A stretch of 64,000 nucleotides of DNA from Symbiodinium natans (GCA_905221605.1 CAJNDS010000076.1:21001-85000); one strand, 5' to 3'. Shown: positions 42,440-53,850, counted from the stretch's first letter. The notes: generated from the letters alone by a model not told the origin. Numbers and translations: made by a program.

Positions 42440-43160
42440 CAAACGTCGTGGCGTTGCGTCCGCAAAGCATCCGCAAAGCGTTCGCAAGCGTCCGCAAGCG
42501 TTCGCATGCGTCCGCAAAGCGTCCGCGAGTGGCGTAATGCGTGCTGTTCAGGGGGAACTGCGCAGGACGCGCGTGCCCGCGGCGTTCCGAATCCGTCAAG
42601 CTATACGGGGGAAGTCCACAGGACGCGCGCCGCTGTAGCGTTCCGCGGCGTTCCGAATCCGTCAAGCCGTCAAGCTATAAGGGGGAACTCCACAGGACGC
42701 GTGCCGCCGTGGCGTTGCGCGGCGTTCCGAATTGGCATGCCGCGGCGTTCCGAATCCGTCAAGCTAAGGGGAACTCCACAGGGCGCGCGCCGCTGTGGCG
42801 TTCCGCGGCGTTCCGAATTGCGCGCCGTGCTGCGGCGTTCCGAATCCGTCAAGTAAGGGGGGAACTCCACCTAGGCTCCACAGGACGCGCGCCGCTGTGG
42901 CGTGTCGCGGTGTTCCGAATCCGTCAAGCTAAGGGGGAACTCCAGGATGCGCGCCGCCGTGGCGTGCTGCGGCGTTCCGAATCCGTGATTAAGCTATAAG
43001 GGGGACCTCCACAGGACGCGCCGCTGTGGCGTGCCGCGGCGTTCCGAATCCGTCAAGCTAGTAAGGGGGAACTCAACAGGACGCGCGCCGCTGTGGCGTT
43101 CCGCGACATTTCGAATCCGTGCATCCGGCATCCGTGGCGTTCCGAATCCGATCGTGCTGC
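42440..43160 (+). repeat. GC-rich GCGTTCCGAATCCGTCAAGC tandem array
   Basis: Starts with short GCGTCCGCAAA units (42450-42530). It continues with about ten units of 60-90 bp containing GCGTTCCGAATCCGTCAAGC, GGGGGAACTCCACAGGACGC and GCGCCGCTGTGGCGTTCCGC. Open frames here reflect the repeats and are not credible genes. Confidence 0.9.
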
Positions 43161-43345
43161 AGCGGTCTAAGCCTGCAAGCCTGTCTGAGCCTTATTGCGT
43201 TTTCGAGATTCTGTTTTCACATGAACATTCATGTCTGAGGGTGCTCTTAGCTGAGACTTTCTCGACACTTCTCGACCTGGAACATGCAATCGTTGGCTGG
43301 AGACTGTCTGGGCCTGAGAATGTTTATTTGAGCCGAGCTTGCAGA

Positions 43346-43580
43346 AGTCAGTCTGCTGTCGCACCTTCAGGACATAATTATGCATGAAGGCAAATCTTGT
43401 AGCCGGATTTCGGCTGGGCCCGCCGTGGACGGGAAGCAGCCGTCCAGCGAGGATGCCTTGAACAAATCAATCTGCTGTCGCACCTTCAGGACATAATTGT
43501 GCATGGGCAAATCTTGTAGCCGGTCTTGGGCTCGGCCCGCCGTGGACGGGGAGCGGCTATCCATGGCGAGGATGCCTTGG
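43346..43580 (+). repeat. Two-copy direct repeat
   Basis: Copies at 43348-43455 and 43470-43580 share TCTGCTGTCGCACCTTCAGG, GGCAAATCTTGTAGCCGG and CCCGCCGTGGACGGG. No coding frame is conserved. Confidence 0.8.
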
Positions 43581-44038
43581 CGCGCTGCAGCCAGCCAGCA
43601 GTGGCTTGCTTGGATTCCTTTCCCCATCTTGCAGGTGCGCACGCCGAAACTCACTGAGCTGTTCTGCGTGACTTGAAGAGTTTTGGTTCCGAACCAAATC
43701 AATGTGGATGGAGACGCCATGGAGCCAACGAACAGGGTAAAACGATTGGCGCCCGTCCTGGCCGCCATGCTACATCTTCATAACTCGGAGCCCGGCAGCG
43801 ACATCGGTCGAGAAGGATTGTCATCAAACGTAACAGAGGAGATAATCCTCAGAGAATTACGCGTACAAGCGGGTACCTCTTTTTTTTTTCTCTCTCGCAT
43901 GACTCCTTTTGCCATGACTTCGATGCGGATGCTGTCATACATGGCATGATGTCCGGAGACCATTGGCCTAGGGCTGGCGATCTGAAGTACGAGGTGGGCG
44001 CGTCCGCTCTCTGTCGGCTCTGCCTATTGGACTCGAGA

Positions 44039-44058
44039 TGCCTCGACTTGTCGAGGCA
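44039..44058. repeat. Short perfect hairpin
   Basis: TGCCTCGAC, loop TT, GTCGAGGCA: 9-bp stem. Confidence 0.9.
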
Positions 44059-44163
44059 GCCTCGGGATGAGCCGCTGATCGGATCAATTCTCCGCGAACT
44101 GTGGAAAATGGGTGAGGCGCGGGAGTGACGGCAATGATCTCGCAACCACATCTGCAGGCGCTC

Positions 44164-44264
44164 CAAAGCTTTCATGCAAACCGAGTCATCTCCTTCGCGA
44201 CGGCAATATGGTTGCGGATCATTGCCGTCACGAAGGAGATGAATCGGTTTGCGTGAAAGCTTTG
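44164..44264. repeat. Long hairpin, 44-bp arms
   Basis: The left arm 44164-44207 begins CAAAGCTTTCATGCAAACCG. The right arm 44221-44264 is its reverse complement with three mismatches. The loop is 13 bases. The mismatches are all transitions. Confidence 0.9.
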
Positions 44265-44554
44265 TCGCCGAATGATCGGCTGGCACCTGTGGCTGGCGTG
44301 ACTAAGTGGGGACCTGTTTTTTTTCGCATGGCGTCATCAGGACGTGCAAGAAGGCCCTGCATGGTACCGCAAAATGCTGCGCGAGGTGAAGAAACGTGGT
44401 CGGAGCATCTGTCAAGCCGTGAACTATTTAGCTATGGAGGCGAGCGGTGTCGCAAGAGGACTTGCTGCACTGGCTGCTGTGCAATGCTACGGTAAGGAAT
44501 ATTGAATTCTTCGACGTCCTGTACAGGTGTCCTCCACGGTTGGGTATGATGCAC

Positions 44555-44619
44555 CGATGTCGGTATCTATGCTTCGACTGCATCCAGTCGAAGCATACTC
44601 CGTAGAGATACCGACGTCG
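44555..44619. repeat. Hairpin with 26-bp arm and bulge
   Basis: CGATGTCGGTATCTATGCTT pairs with the segment ending CCGACGTCG at 44619. A 9-base bulge is in the right arm and the loop is CATC. Confidence 0.85.
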
Positions 44620-44632
44620 AATGCAAGTTGGC

Positions 44633-44815
44633 AACCTGCGTTCTCGGTCCCCAGCTGCGCGCAATCTTGTAATCCCTGTCATCTTGCTGGTCTATTCTTG
44701 CCAGGAGTGGTTACGACATTGTGGATAACAACCTGCATTCTCGGTCCCGAGGCTGCGCGCAATCTTGTAATCCCTGTCGTCTTGCTGGTCTATTCTTGCC
44801 AGGAGTGGATTATCC
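44633..44815 (+). repeat. 97-bp direct repeat pair
   Basis: AACCTGCGTTCTCGGTCCC to TTCTTGCCAGGAGTGG occurs at 44633 and again at 44730 with few changes. Confidence 0.9.
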
Positions 44816-44997
44816 ACGACGTCCTAACCCACGTCGTCCGGTTGCCAGTATAGTCAGACACCGACCCGGTAGCCACTGAGGATAGACACTGCCCCATAAC
44901 TCTGGAACCGGTTCCGTTCCAACACCTTTTTAACTACTAATAAGGGTATCATAGAAATATCAAGTTTGTTTTGTACCAAGATGACAGGCTTAGGGGC

Positions 44998-45109
44998 TGG
45001 GTTTAGGGTTTAGGGTTTAGGGTTTAGGGTTTAGGGTTTAGGGTTTAGGGTTTAGGGTTCAGGGTTTAGGGTTTAGGGTTTAGGGTTTAGGGTTTATAAG
45101 GGTTTAGGG
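44998..45109 (+). repeat. Telomere-like (TTTAGGG)n tract
   Basis: About 15 copies, nearly perfect, G-strand on +. Confidence 0.95.
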
Positions 45110-45169
45110 TGTAATGTTGGACCTTGTTTAGTAGGGGCCGCCTCTTTAAACTCAATCTGGCCGATTTAT

Positions 45170-46010
45170 TCAGGATCCCCTGACTGTTTGCGGGTGCCTC
45201 TTTAAAGTCAAACGGTTCCCGAATTCCGGCAATTTTTTTAAAGACTTGGGGCTTGTTTCGGCCCGGAGGCTCCGGCTTAAAGCTGGGCCTTATGATTTTA
45301 AAGCCGGATGTGATTTTAAAGGCCGACCTCATCCATTCCAACCGGCCCGAAACCATTAATTCCCTTTAAGAAACCATTTGAAAAATTGGTTTTGTTCAAT
45401 CCGACAAAGGGGGTGGTCCAGGAGCCCCCTTCGGCCCTGAATAATGGCACTGATTTGGGGTCCTGTTTTATGTCAAGGCCCCGGGCCGGAGGCTCCGAAT
45501 TTGGATGCCTTGGTCTCTTGGCTTCAAGCCGGGCCTTATGATGTTACAGCCGGACCTTGTGATTTTAAAGGCCGACCTCATCCATTCCAACTGGCCCGAA
45601 ACCATTAATTCCCTTTAAGAAACCATTTGAAAAATTGGTTTCGTTCAATCCGACAAGGGGGTGGTCCAGGAGCCCCCTTCGGCCCCGAATAATGGCACTG
45701 ATTTGGGGTCCTGTTTTATGTCAAGGCCCCGGCCCGGAAGCTCCGAATTTGGATGCCTTGGTCTCTTGGCTTAAAGCCGGGCCTTATGATTTTAAAGCCG
45801 GATGTGATTTTAAAGGCCGACCTCATCCATTCCAACTGGCCCGAAACCATTAATTCCCTTTAAGAAACCATTTGAAAAATTGGTTTCGTTCAATCCGACA
45901 AGGGGGTGGTCCAGGAGCCCCCCTCGGCCCCGAATCGTGGCACTGCTTTGGGGTCTGTTTTATGTCAAGGCCTCGGCTCGGAGGCTACGAATTTGGAAAA
46001 AGCCTATATA
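45170..46010 (+). repeat. About 247-bp satellite, 3-4 units
   Basis: CGAAACCATTAATTCCCTTT starts units at about 45349, 45597 and 45842. A partial, diverged unit precedes them. Internal GATTTTAAAGGCCGACCTCA is shared by all. Confidence 0.9.
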
Positions 46011-46210
46011 TGGATTTCTTTTAAAATTATTTATATAAACTCATCCCGGATCCCTTTTCGACTCGCACGCATCCCTTTCAATTATATTAAGCTCATCCCT
46101 TTAAATTCATATGGATCCCTTTTAAATCTATCTAAACTCCTCCCTATTAAAATCATATAAACCCCCGGGGCCGTCTAATCAGGCCCCCATCCACGCCTCG
46201 ACTGTTCCCA

Positions 46211-46400
46211 CATTAAACAGGATCCCACATTAGGGTTAGGGTTTAGGGTGTAGGGTCGAGGGTTAGGGTTTAGGGTTGAGGGTTAAGGTTTAGGGTTTGG
46301 GGTTTAGGGTTTAGGGTTTAGGGTTTAGGGTTTAAAGGTCTTGGGTCTAGGGTCTAGGGTCTAGGGTCTAGGGTCTAGGGTCTATGGTCTAGGGTCTAGG
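46211..46400 (+). repeat. Mixed telomere-like and GGTCTAG repeats
   Basis: TTAGGGTT, GGGTTTAGGG and then nine GGGTCTA units. Four copies of a CTGGAACCGTAACAGAACAG unit follow at 46423-46498. Confidence 0.9.
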
Positions 46401-46921
46401 GCTGCCAAAGGGGGGCCCGGAACGCTTGGAACCGTAACAAAACAGCTTGGAACCGTAACAGAACACCCTGGAACCGTAACAGAACAGCCTGGAACCGCAA
46501 TGTCCGCCCCCCGCGCCCGCCGCGTCCCCACCCCTCCCCCACCAACCCCCCACCCCCCCGTCCCCACCCCCCCACCCCATACTACGACCAAAAAAGTATT
46601 ATTACAACCAAAAACCGGGATGTCACAACTGCTGTCGGTTTGAGGGCAAACCAGAAACCGTGATATCACAACCCGCTTATTAAGGTTACAAGTTACCAAC
46701 ATTCCAAACCAGAGTTGGGGTCCTTACAGAACACCAAGCAACTTTGAAAACATCTGCAGTTGTGATATCCCTCATCTGCTTAGACCCTGTCCTCCCTGGG
46801 TTGCCTAAACCCTATCAGCGCTGCGAGGCCACGTCTTAGAGATGCCCAGAGGCAAAAGCACAGCTGCAGATTTTGCAGAGAGCGTTCGATGCCACAAGAG
46901 GCTTTCGCTGATTTTACATGT

Positions 46922-47475
46922 GATTGCCCAGTGATTTTGTGGTTTCATCATGACTTTTATCATACTTTTATGTGTTGTGGGCCACAGAATTCCCTACACC
47001 AGGAGCTTGCATAAATGAATTTTCTTCGTTTCTGCAGCATTGATTGTTTTCATATGTGATTACGCACTGATTTCATGGTTTTCTCCTGATTATTATGTGT
47101 TGCGGGCCACAGAATTCCCTACACCAGGAGCTTGTATAAATGAATTTACTTCGTTTCTGCAGCATTGATTGTTTTCATATGTGATTACGCACTGATTTCA
47201 TGGTTTTCTCCGGATTATTATGTGTTGCGGGCCACAGAATTCCCTACACCAGGAGCTTGTATAAATGAATTTACTTCGTTTCTGCACCATTGATTGTTTT
47301 CATATGTGATTACGCACTGATTTCATGGTTTTCTCCTGATTATTATGTGTTGCGGGCCACAGAATTCCCTTCACCAGGAGCTTGTAAAAATGAATTTACT
47401 TCGTTTCTGCAGCATTGACGGCTTTCAAAGGTGATTGCCCAATGATTTCGTGGTTTTCGCAAGCTTTTTATCTTT
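46922..47475 (+). repeat. 125-bp tandem repeat, about 4.5 units
   Basis: The word GCCACAGAATTCCCTACACC recurs at 46981, 47106, 47231 and 47356, an exact 125-bp period. The central units are almost identical and the outer ones diverged, as expected for expansion from the middle. Confidence 0.95.
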
Positions 47476-47617
47476 TCATGCGCCAGAATGGCCTCCGGTT
47501 GAGATATCCACCAACATGCAAGGCACTGGTTGTGCTATCCGCGTTCTCAGGCCTCCTCAGTTGTAATAACCACTCGCTTGGTTTTGGTGTTTTCCAATTG
47601 GTTGTGTTATCCTTTAA

Positions 47618-47760
47618 TCTCCCCCCCCCCCCCCCCCCCCCACCCCACCCAGACCTCTTCTGGCCCAAGTCCAGGTTTCGGGCTCGAAACCCCCAACCCC
47701 CCCCACCCCCACCCCCCCGCCCCCACCCCCCGCCCACCCCCCGACCCGAAAGGTTGCTTG
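47618..47760 (+). repeat. C-rich tract
   Basis: Runs of 5-17 C. The - strand could form G-quadruplexes. Confidence 0.9.
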
Positions 47761-47799
47761 ACGGGAGAGGGGGAAGCGGACTGCGTGTACCCCTGGTTG

Positions 47800-48920
47800 A
47801 AATCTGTATTACTACCCACCCCCACCCATCAGCGGCATCATTGGGCGGGGGGGGGCAACAGCATCAGTAACATCATTAGCACTGCGCATGCGATGTTGCA
47901 ATGTTCCTTTTTCGTTGTAATGGTTCCTAATTTGTCGCTTGGAAGGTTGGTTCCGGAACTGTTGTCTCGGTTCCCATAGATCCTGGAACCAGAGGCTCGC
48001 TGCCAACATAACCGAACACCAGGACGACTTGGGTAACAACTCCTGGCAAGAATTGGTTGACGTAAAGTGTTCGACGGCGTTGACACATGCGTCTTGTCCT
48101 GGTCATGTGAGTCATGTATAGCCTCTGTCCGCTTGTTTGGCCGAGCTGCTGCGACTACGGCGTAGAAAAATTAGATGCCGCTGTATATACGTTTCTTTGT
48201 GTTGCTGGGAGTCAAGCAGTTTCACCTGTAGCTGGCGACTCGGACCCCGCTGGATACTATTTGTGCTAGCGTGCGAAACGGACGCGGGACAGTGACGTCC
48301 GACTTCTGTTTGATGTGTGTCGGTAGTTGCGATCTCTGAGCAATTCTGGGACGACCGTATTGATGCTTCGCAGTGTTTCTCTGCTGTGTGCTTTGTCTGC
48401 AGGTCAGACGCTTGCCATGGACCTTGCGTCGGAGTAGACGAAGGCGAGTCCCTGTGAAGCATGGTGTGACATCCGCTGCAACGTTCCTTGAGACTCTGCT
48501 TCAGGCTTTGCTTGCCGTCCTGAGTGCGTAGGAGCATTTCTTCGGTCTCATCTCACATATGTCCAATGTTTATGTAGAGTGTTCGGAGCAGTGCGAAGAG
48601 TGCGCAGAAAATGCCACGGCGACATAGGAAAGTGACGAGGAGCTAAGTCAGGAAGACGGTAGTCGACTGCACATAAGAGATTGAACGCATGCCTTCGCTC
48701 TTGCAGAAATTTGCACGTTGCCTTGCAGTCTTGTACATCATGAACTATTATTAGCCATGCTGACAGGCGAAGCTCTTGCACGTCCTGCGCAATGTTCCGT
48801 TTGAACCGTGCGAAACGAAAACCTCTTTTCCGCCCGCGCGCCGACGTTTCGTTGATTTCGCGTTATATCTGCGTTATGGGTGACTGCTTCCCGCGTTCGG
48901 GTTCGTGGGTCCTATCAGGT
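47800..48920. other. No gene recognised
   Basis: Normal composition. Two - strand frames (48112-48537 and 48548-48781) are open but lack a recognisable domain, a conserved copy or splice context. I do not call them. Confidence 0.4.
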
Positions 48921-49109
48921 TTTTTTTTTTTGTAAACTCTAGGCGCGCCTTCAACCTCAAAAGCGACAGTGTTGTGTAAACCCTAGCGTGCCTTCAACCT
49001 CCGGAACAAAGATCCTTTCAAATCCTTGAATTCCTTAAGCCTGCAAAATTTTCAGCAGAGGAGAAGGCAAGGTTTCTTTAAATTAACAAGAGGCCCCGTT
49101 CAGGGGGTT

Positions 49110-49450
49110 GGCGCCTAGGCGCTCAGGAGCTTAGGAGCTTAGGGTTTAGGGTAGGAGCTTAAGAGCTTAGCAGCTTAGGAGCTTAGGAGCTTAGGAGCTT
49201 AGGAGCTTAAGGTTTAGGGTTTTGGGTTTAGGGTTTAGGCGCTTAGGCGCCTAGTAGGAGCTGAGGGTTTAAGGTTTAGGGTTTAAGGGTTTGGGGGGTA
49301 TACAGGCGCTTAGGAGCTTAGGAGCTGAGGGTTTTAGGTTTAGGGTGCAAGATGGTGCAGGTGTTTAGGGGGTACGTGCTTAGGAGCATAGGAGCTGAAG
49401 GTTTAGGGTTGAGGGTTTAGGGGATTAAGGGTTAAGGGCTTCTCCCGGGC
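49110..49450 (+). repeat. AGGAGCTT / TTTAGGG mosaic
   Basis: Interleaved AGGAGCTTAGGAGCTT and GGTTTAGGGTTTAGG units, with GCGCTTAGGCGC palindromes. Confidence 0.85.
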
Positions 49451-51110
49451 CCTCCGTAAAATCCTTAAAATCCTTAAAAGTTTAAATGGCTTCTCCTTTA
49501 AATTTTTTTGGGATTTTAAGGATTTTTCAAAATTTAAATGGTTTGGACCGGCCCCGGGCCCCTCCCCAAACCATTTAAGTTTTTAAACATCCTTAAACTC
49601 CTTAAAAGCTTTAATGGCCGGCCTTGTAAAATTTTTTTAATGGGTTTTAAAGAATATATGGCTTTTTGAAAATTTAAAAGGCCGATTTAAAAAACTTCGA
49701 AGGCCGGTTTAAATTTTTTAAAAGGCCGTAAAATCCTTAAAATCCTTAAGACGCTTAAAATTTTAAATGGCCGGCCTTTAAAAACTTTAAGGATTTTAAG
49801 GGTTTTAAGGCTTTTTAAAGATTTAAGAGGCCGATTTAAAAATCTAAAAAGGTCGGTTTAAATTTTTAAAAGGCCGTAAAATCCTTAAAATATTTAAAAC
49901 CCTTAAAACCCTTAACTTTTGTAATGGCTGGCCTTTTAATATTTTAAGGATTTCAAGGATTTTTAAAGATTTTAGAATATTAAAAAAAACTTAAAGGGTT
50001 TGGACCGGCCCCGGGCCCCTCCCCAAACCATTTAAATTTTTATAAATCCTTAAAATCCTTAAGATTTTTAAATGGCCTTCCTTTTAAAATCTGAAGGATT
50101 TTAAAGATTTTAAAGAATTTAAAAAATTTAAAAGGGTTTGGACCGGCCGCGGGCCCCTCCCCAAACCATTTAAATTTTTGAAAATCCTGAAAGTCCTTAA
50201 AATTTTAAACGGCCGGCTTTTTACAGTTTTGAGGATTTTAAGGATTGTAAGTTTTTTAAAAATATAAAAGGCCGATCAAAAAAATTAAAAGGCAGATTTA
50301 CATTTTTAAAAGGCCGTAAAATCCTTAACATCCTTAAAACCCTTAAAATTTTAAATGGCCGGCCTTTAAAATTTTAGGGATTTTAAGGGTTTTTAAAGAT
50401 TTTAAAGAATTTAGACAATTTAAAGGGTTTGGACCGGCCGCGGGCCCCTCCCCAAACCATTTAATTTTTTAAAAATCCTTAAAATCCGTAAAATCCTTAA
50501 AAATTTTCATGGCAGGCCTTTTAAAATTCTCAGGATTTTAAGGTTCTTAAGGCTTTTCAACATCTAAAAGGCCGATGTAAAAATTTAAAAGGCCGTAAAA
50601 TCCTTAAAATCCTTACAACCCTTAACATTTTTAATGGCAGGCCTTTTAAAATTTTTTGAGGAATTTAATGATTTTAAAGATTTTCAAGATTGTAAAAAAC
50701 TTAAAGGGTTTGGACCGGCCCCGGGCCCCTCCCCAAACCATTTAAATTTTTTAAAAATCCTTAAAACCCTCAACATCCTTAACATTTAAGAATGGCCGGC
50801 CTTTCAAAAATCTTTAAGGCTTTTAAGGAGTTTAAGGCTTTTAAGGCTTTTAATAATTCAACAAGGCCGATTAATAAACTTTTAAATGGCCGGCCTTTTA
50901 AAATCTTAAGGATTTTAAGGATTTAAGGCTTTTTAAGAATTTAGAAGGCCGATTTAAAAATTTAAAGCGCCGTAAAAGCCTTAAAATCCTGAAAATCCTT
51001 AAAATTTTGAATGGCGTCCCCTTTAAAATTTTAAGGATTTTAAGGATCTTACGGAGTTTAAGGCTTTATAAAATTGAAAAGGCCGATTTAGAAACTTAAA
51101 AGGCCAAAAC
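49450..51110. repeat. AT-rich array with GC-rich hairpin cores
   Basis: Composed of AAAATCCTTAAAATCC and its complement TTTTAAGGATTTTAAGG around ATGGCCGGCCTTT. Five times a near-identical module reads GGTTTGGACCGGCCCCGGGC then CCCTCCCCAAACCATTTAA (about 49543, 50003, 50138, 50427, 50708). Each module is an inverted repeat (TGGTTTGG with CCAAACCA). No frame of note. Confidence 0.85.
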
Positions 51111-51179
51111 CTATCTCTTAATAGCCAAGACAAGTGCCGTACCAAATAGACCCTAAAGGCCCTAAAGGTCTTTCGTACA

Positions 51180-51216
51180 TATATAGAGAGAGAGAGAGAT
51201 ATATATATATATATAT
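51180..51216. repeat. (GA)n(AT)n microsatellite
   Basis: Short GA then AT run just before the retroelement. Confidence 0.9.
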
Positions 51217-51288
51217 TCCGGCGCCGCAGTCGGCTTTCACGACTGGAAGTTCAGGACCCAGGCTCGTGTACTACAACACCGTGAACGC

Positions 51289-52119
51289 ATGAGACGCGAG
51301 CTGACTAAGGATCTTCGTATGCCGAACGGCAGAGGCAGGATGGACCAGCTGGTGGTTACTTCCAGATCCTCGGACAGCGTCCCGGAAACTCCGGAGAGGC
51401 CGAGAAGTCGCCAGGGAGGACATTGTCCTCAGGCCCAGGCAGACACTGCTGGAGTCCCTGCACAACCTGCAGATACTGCAGAGGCATCGGCTCGTGAGAC
51501 TCAGATTGACATGAGCGAACGCGCGTCTCGAGTCCTGGAGGGATTGCGCGCAGATGCTTTCCTGATCGCTCGTGACATAGGCTTAGAACGACTAAGCAAA
51601 CATGATGGCATAGATCATCTGATTGAGGTCATCCAGAAGCACGTTTTCCACGACAAAGGTTCCGAGTTGGACAACAGCGAGATGGACACCGTGCTCTCCT
51701 ACATTGGTCGTAGGAAGAGATGGTGGATCACATTGCGAGAACTTGACCCCATGAGTCTTACTATCTCTGAACCTACGAGAGCCAATCTATTCCTTGAGTT
51801 ATCTGGACTAACGAAGTCTGAACAGTTGATGATTAAAGCAGCCGCTAAGGAAGAGACCGTTGAGGAATACGCTCGTGTTCTCACACGACACCATTGTGGG
51901 TCAATCTCAGCGAAAGACTTCGCGAGGATTCGTCGAACTCGACGAGAGGGTAACGGTAGAAAGTACCCATGGTATAATTCCTCACAGCCTCGACTCCCAT
52001 ACGCCAGTGCTTCTCCACTCACGAAAGCGAGGTACGGATATCGTTCGTCTGAACATGACTATGATGGTTTTCCTCAAGATGAGACTTGGTGGAATGAGTC
52101 TGATGGTTGGAATGGGTAG
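51289..52119 (+). CDS. gag: Copia-like retroelement Gag, N-terminal part
   Basis: The ATG frame of 276 codons ends TAG, followed by TAA. It has a polar, proline-rich N-terminus. A Gag-like helical core includes DTVLSYIGRRKRWWITLREL, then TISEPTRANLFLELSGLTKS and EQLMIKAAAKEETVEEYARV. The pattern 'Y..RRKR.W..L..LDP...LSE..R...LL.L.GL...E..MI' is what I recall of dinoflagellate copia-type Gag proteins. The tail has WYNSS, tyrosines and acidic residues. The nucleocapsid part continues in the same frame after the two stops. Confidence 0.6.
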   Translation: MRRELTKDLRMPNGRGRMDQLVVTSRSSDSVPETPERPRSRQGGHCPQAQADTAGVPAQPADTAEASARETQIDMSERASRVLEGLRADAFLIARDIGLERLSKHDGIDHLIEVIQKHVFHDKGSELDNSEMDTVLSYIGRRKRWWITLRELDPMSLTISEPTRANLFLELSGLTKSEQLMIKAAAKEETVEEYARVLTRHHCGSISAKDFARIRRTRREGNGRKYPWYNSSQPRLPYASASPLTKARYGYRSSEHDYDGFPQDETWWNESDGWNG

Positions 52120-52464
52120 TAAGCCTTAGCGCAAGCAGATGCAGGCCTAGACTACGCAGAAGCCGTACAACTAGCCTATGCAGCCCGAACAGCCTTCTTC
52201 CACTTATCAAAAGGATACACAGGCAAGGGCAAAGGCTTCGGTAAGGGCAAGCTCGTAGAATGGCTGCTTAACGTGAAGTCGAAATGTCTTCGATGTGGCG
52301 CGATTGGTCATTGGGCAGGAGATAAAGAATGCCGTTTCAGGAGCAATGAACGACCTCCATCCATTCCCAAGCCTGCGCCGCCTGCTGCGCCAGGCCCCGG
52401 AGCTGCCTTCATGGCTGAAACGGCCAACCACGAAGACGTCGAACCTTTCCACTTGAACAGTTGA
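52120..52464 (+). pseudogene. Gag nucleocapsid part with CCHC zinc knuckle
   Basis: In frame with the Gag ORF after TAG TAA. It reads QADAGLDYAEAVQLAYAART, a glycine-lysine stretch (GKGKGFGKGKLVEWLL) and KSKCLRCGAIGHWAGDKECR. The last is a C-X2-C-X4-H-X5-C zinc knuckle, one residue longer than the classic spacing. The double stop before it shows that the element is defective unless read through. Confidence 0.65.
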
Positions 52465-52585
52465 TGAACCGTCGCCCACATGATTCCCAGCTTACACCGC
52501 GCAGCAGATTGGTCCTATCGCGACCACAGCCCCAAGGGTCATAGCGCCCGCAACCGCCCGAAAAAGTCGGAGTAATCAAGCCCGT

Positions 52586-52795
52586 ATGTCCGATGCGCCC
52601 CCAGTAGGTGCCTCCACTGTTTTCCAATTCGGACGCCGCAAAGGCTTGACTCGGGGCCAGGTCATTCACCACTACCCATCGTATTATAAATGGGGTAGAG
52701 AACACAAGGGACCGAGCAAGGGACTCGCAGACTTCGTAGATATCCCAGGCAACAGCATCATTCGCATCCGCGGCGCCGAGATCGCGTATCCTTAA
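52586..52795 (+). pseudogene. Retroelement polyprotein fragment, KGLT box
   Basis: In another frame, FQFGRRKGLTRGQVIHHYPS, then YYKWGREHKGPSKGLADFVD. I recall a similar 'F.FG..KG.TY.EV...YP.Y..W' box in Symbiodinium copia elements between Gag and protease. It is one frameshift away from the Gag frame. Confidence 0.5.
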
Positions 52796-52959
52796 AGACC
52801 TTCTTGTTGTCAACATCCATGAAGTTTCTGGTGTCTTCGCTATATTGGACGAAGGACGCAATAGCGCCGTCCATAGTGACGAGTGGGCTAGACGAACTGA
52901 GGTAAACTTAGAGTCCTTAGGGTTCTCCTGAAGTTCAAAGGCTTCAAAGGACTTTTCAG

Positions 52960-53245
52960 GAAGTGCTCATCTCTATTGTCACCGTCGAAGGGAGGAGATT
53001 GCCCGGTGTATTGGATTCTCACGAAATCCCTGGACATGCCCCGCTTCGTCTGTCCATCCATGCACAGGCGAAACTTCGCTTAACCAAGATAGTGCATGAA
53101 GGTCTTGCGTTCGTGAACCCCCCAACAATCCCGAGCACAGACTCGAGTTGAAGCTGCGTCGTACTCATGATAGCGGATTGTTAGCTATTGACATTTCGTC
53201 GGGACTGAGAGACGGCAAGCCGCCTCAATGTGTCAGGGAGTTTGA
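52960..53245 (+). pseudogene. Protease-region remnant of the retroelement
   Basis: EGRRLPGVLDSHEIPGHAPL, then RLSIHAQAKLRLTKIVHEG, with a stop at 53149-53151. LRRTHDSGLLAIDIS follows. The IPG.APLLLS..A..KL pattern fits the protease-proximal region of such elements as I recall it. The catalytic triplet was not seen. No integrase, reverse transcriptase or RNase H follows, so the element is truncated. No long terminal repeats could be paired. Confidence 0.4.
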
Positions 53246-53850
53246 GTCCGAACCCCCCGCTCAATTTCCAGGTCATGGAACTTGCTTCGTTGGTCATCCC
53301 GCCGCTGATTTTTACGATCAAGACGGACATGGAGTTGGAAGCTTTGCGACGGGCCACAGAGCCCAAGACCGGAAAACCAGCCCCGTGCAGCATAAGGGCA
53401 AAGGAAGGGGGCCGGTGTAATGGGAAGCTTTATGCGCAGAGTGCCAGGGGACCTACAATCCATGCAGACACGTGCCACGAGCCGTCGTACCGGTGTCCTT
53501 AGGGCGGCGCGCCCTCGCCGCCAGAGTCTATCCAACGTCACAGGCGAAAGGCCCTTTCCCGGCACGGCCCAATGAGAATAACCTTTTGCTTGTTTGTTTG
53601 TCGTTTGTTTGTCTGACAAGGAGTCGATGTGACTCGGAGATAAGTCGGGTGTCAAATTCCACCTAGTCGAGACCGAACAGTGTACAGCCGAGGTCACATC
53701 TCCTAAATTAAACTCGAACTCCTTTAGCGTAGGGCCCAAACCCAACTCCCTTAATCAAAGGGCAGATATTGCACTTCTTTACCTACTCCGCAGGCCTTGA
53801 GCTCAGCCTTAAGTGCCAGAAAAGTGTGCTACGCAATTACTGCTCTTCCC
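53246..53850. other. Retroelement 3' flank, no gene recognised
   Basis: Contains TTTGCTTGTTTGTTTGTCGT near 53587. LRR-module intron sequence resumes at about 53855 (CCCTCAAAACCCTAAAACC, then GAAGAAGTTCCTGTGACATG). Confidence 0.45.

Noticed and set aside
42393-43387. Overlapping frames in the GC-rich array
   Set aside because: All three frames stay open because the repeat unit lacks stops; no conserved protein.
43683-43949. 88-codon + frame
   Set aside because: Ends in a poly-T-derived Phe run; no homologue or splice support visible.
48112-48781. Two - strand frames of 141 and 77 codons
   Set aside because: No recognised domain, no copy elsewhere, and all supported genes here are on the + strand; kept out for lack of evidence.
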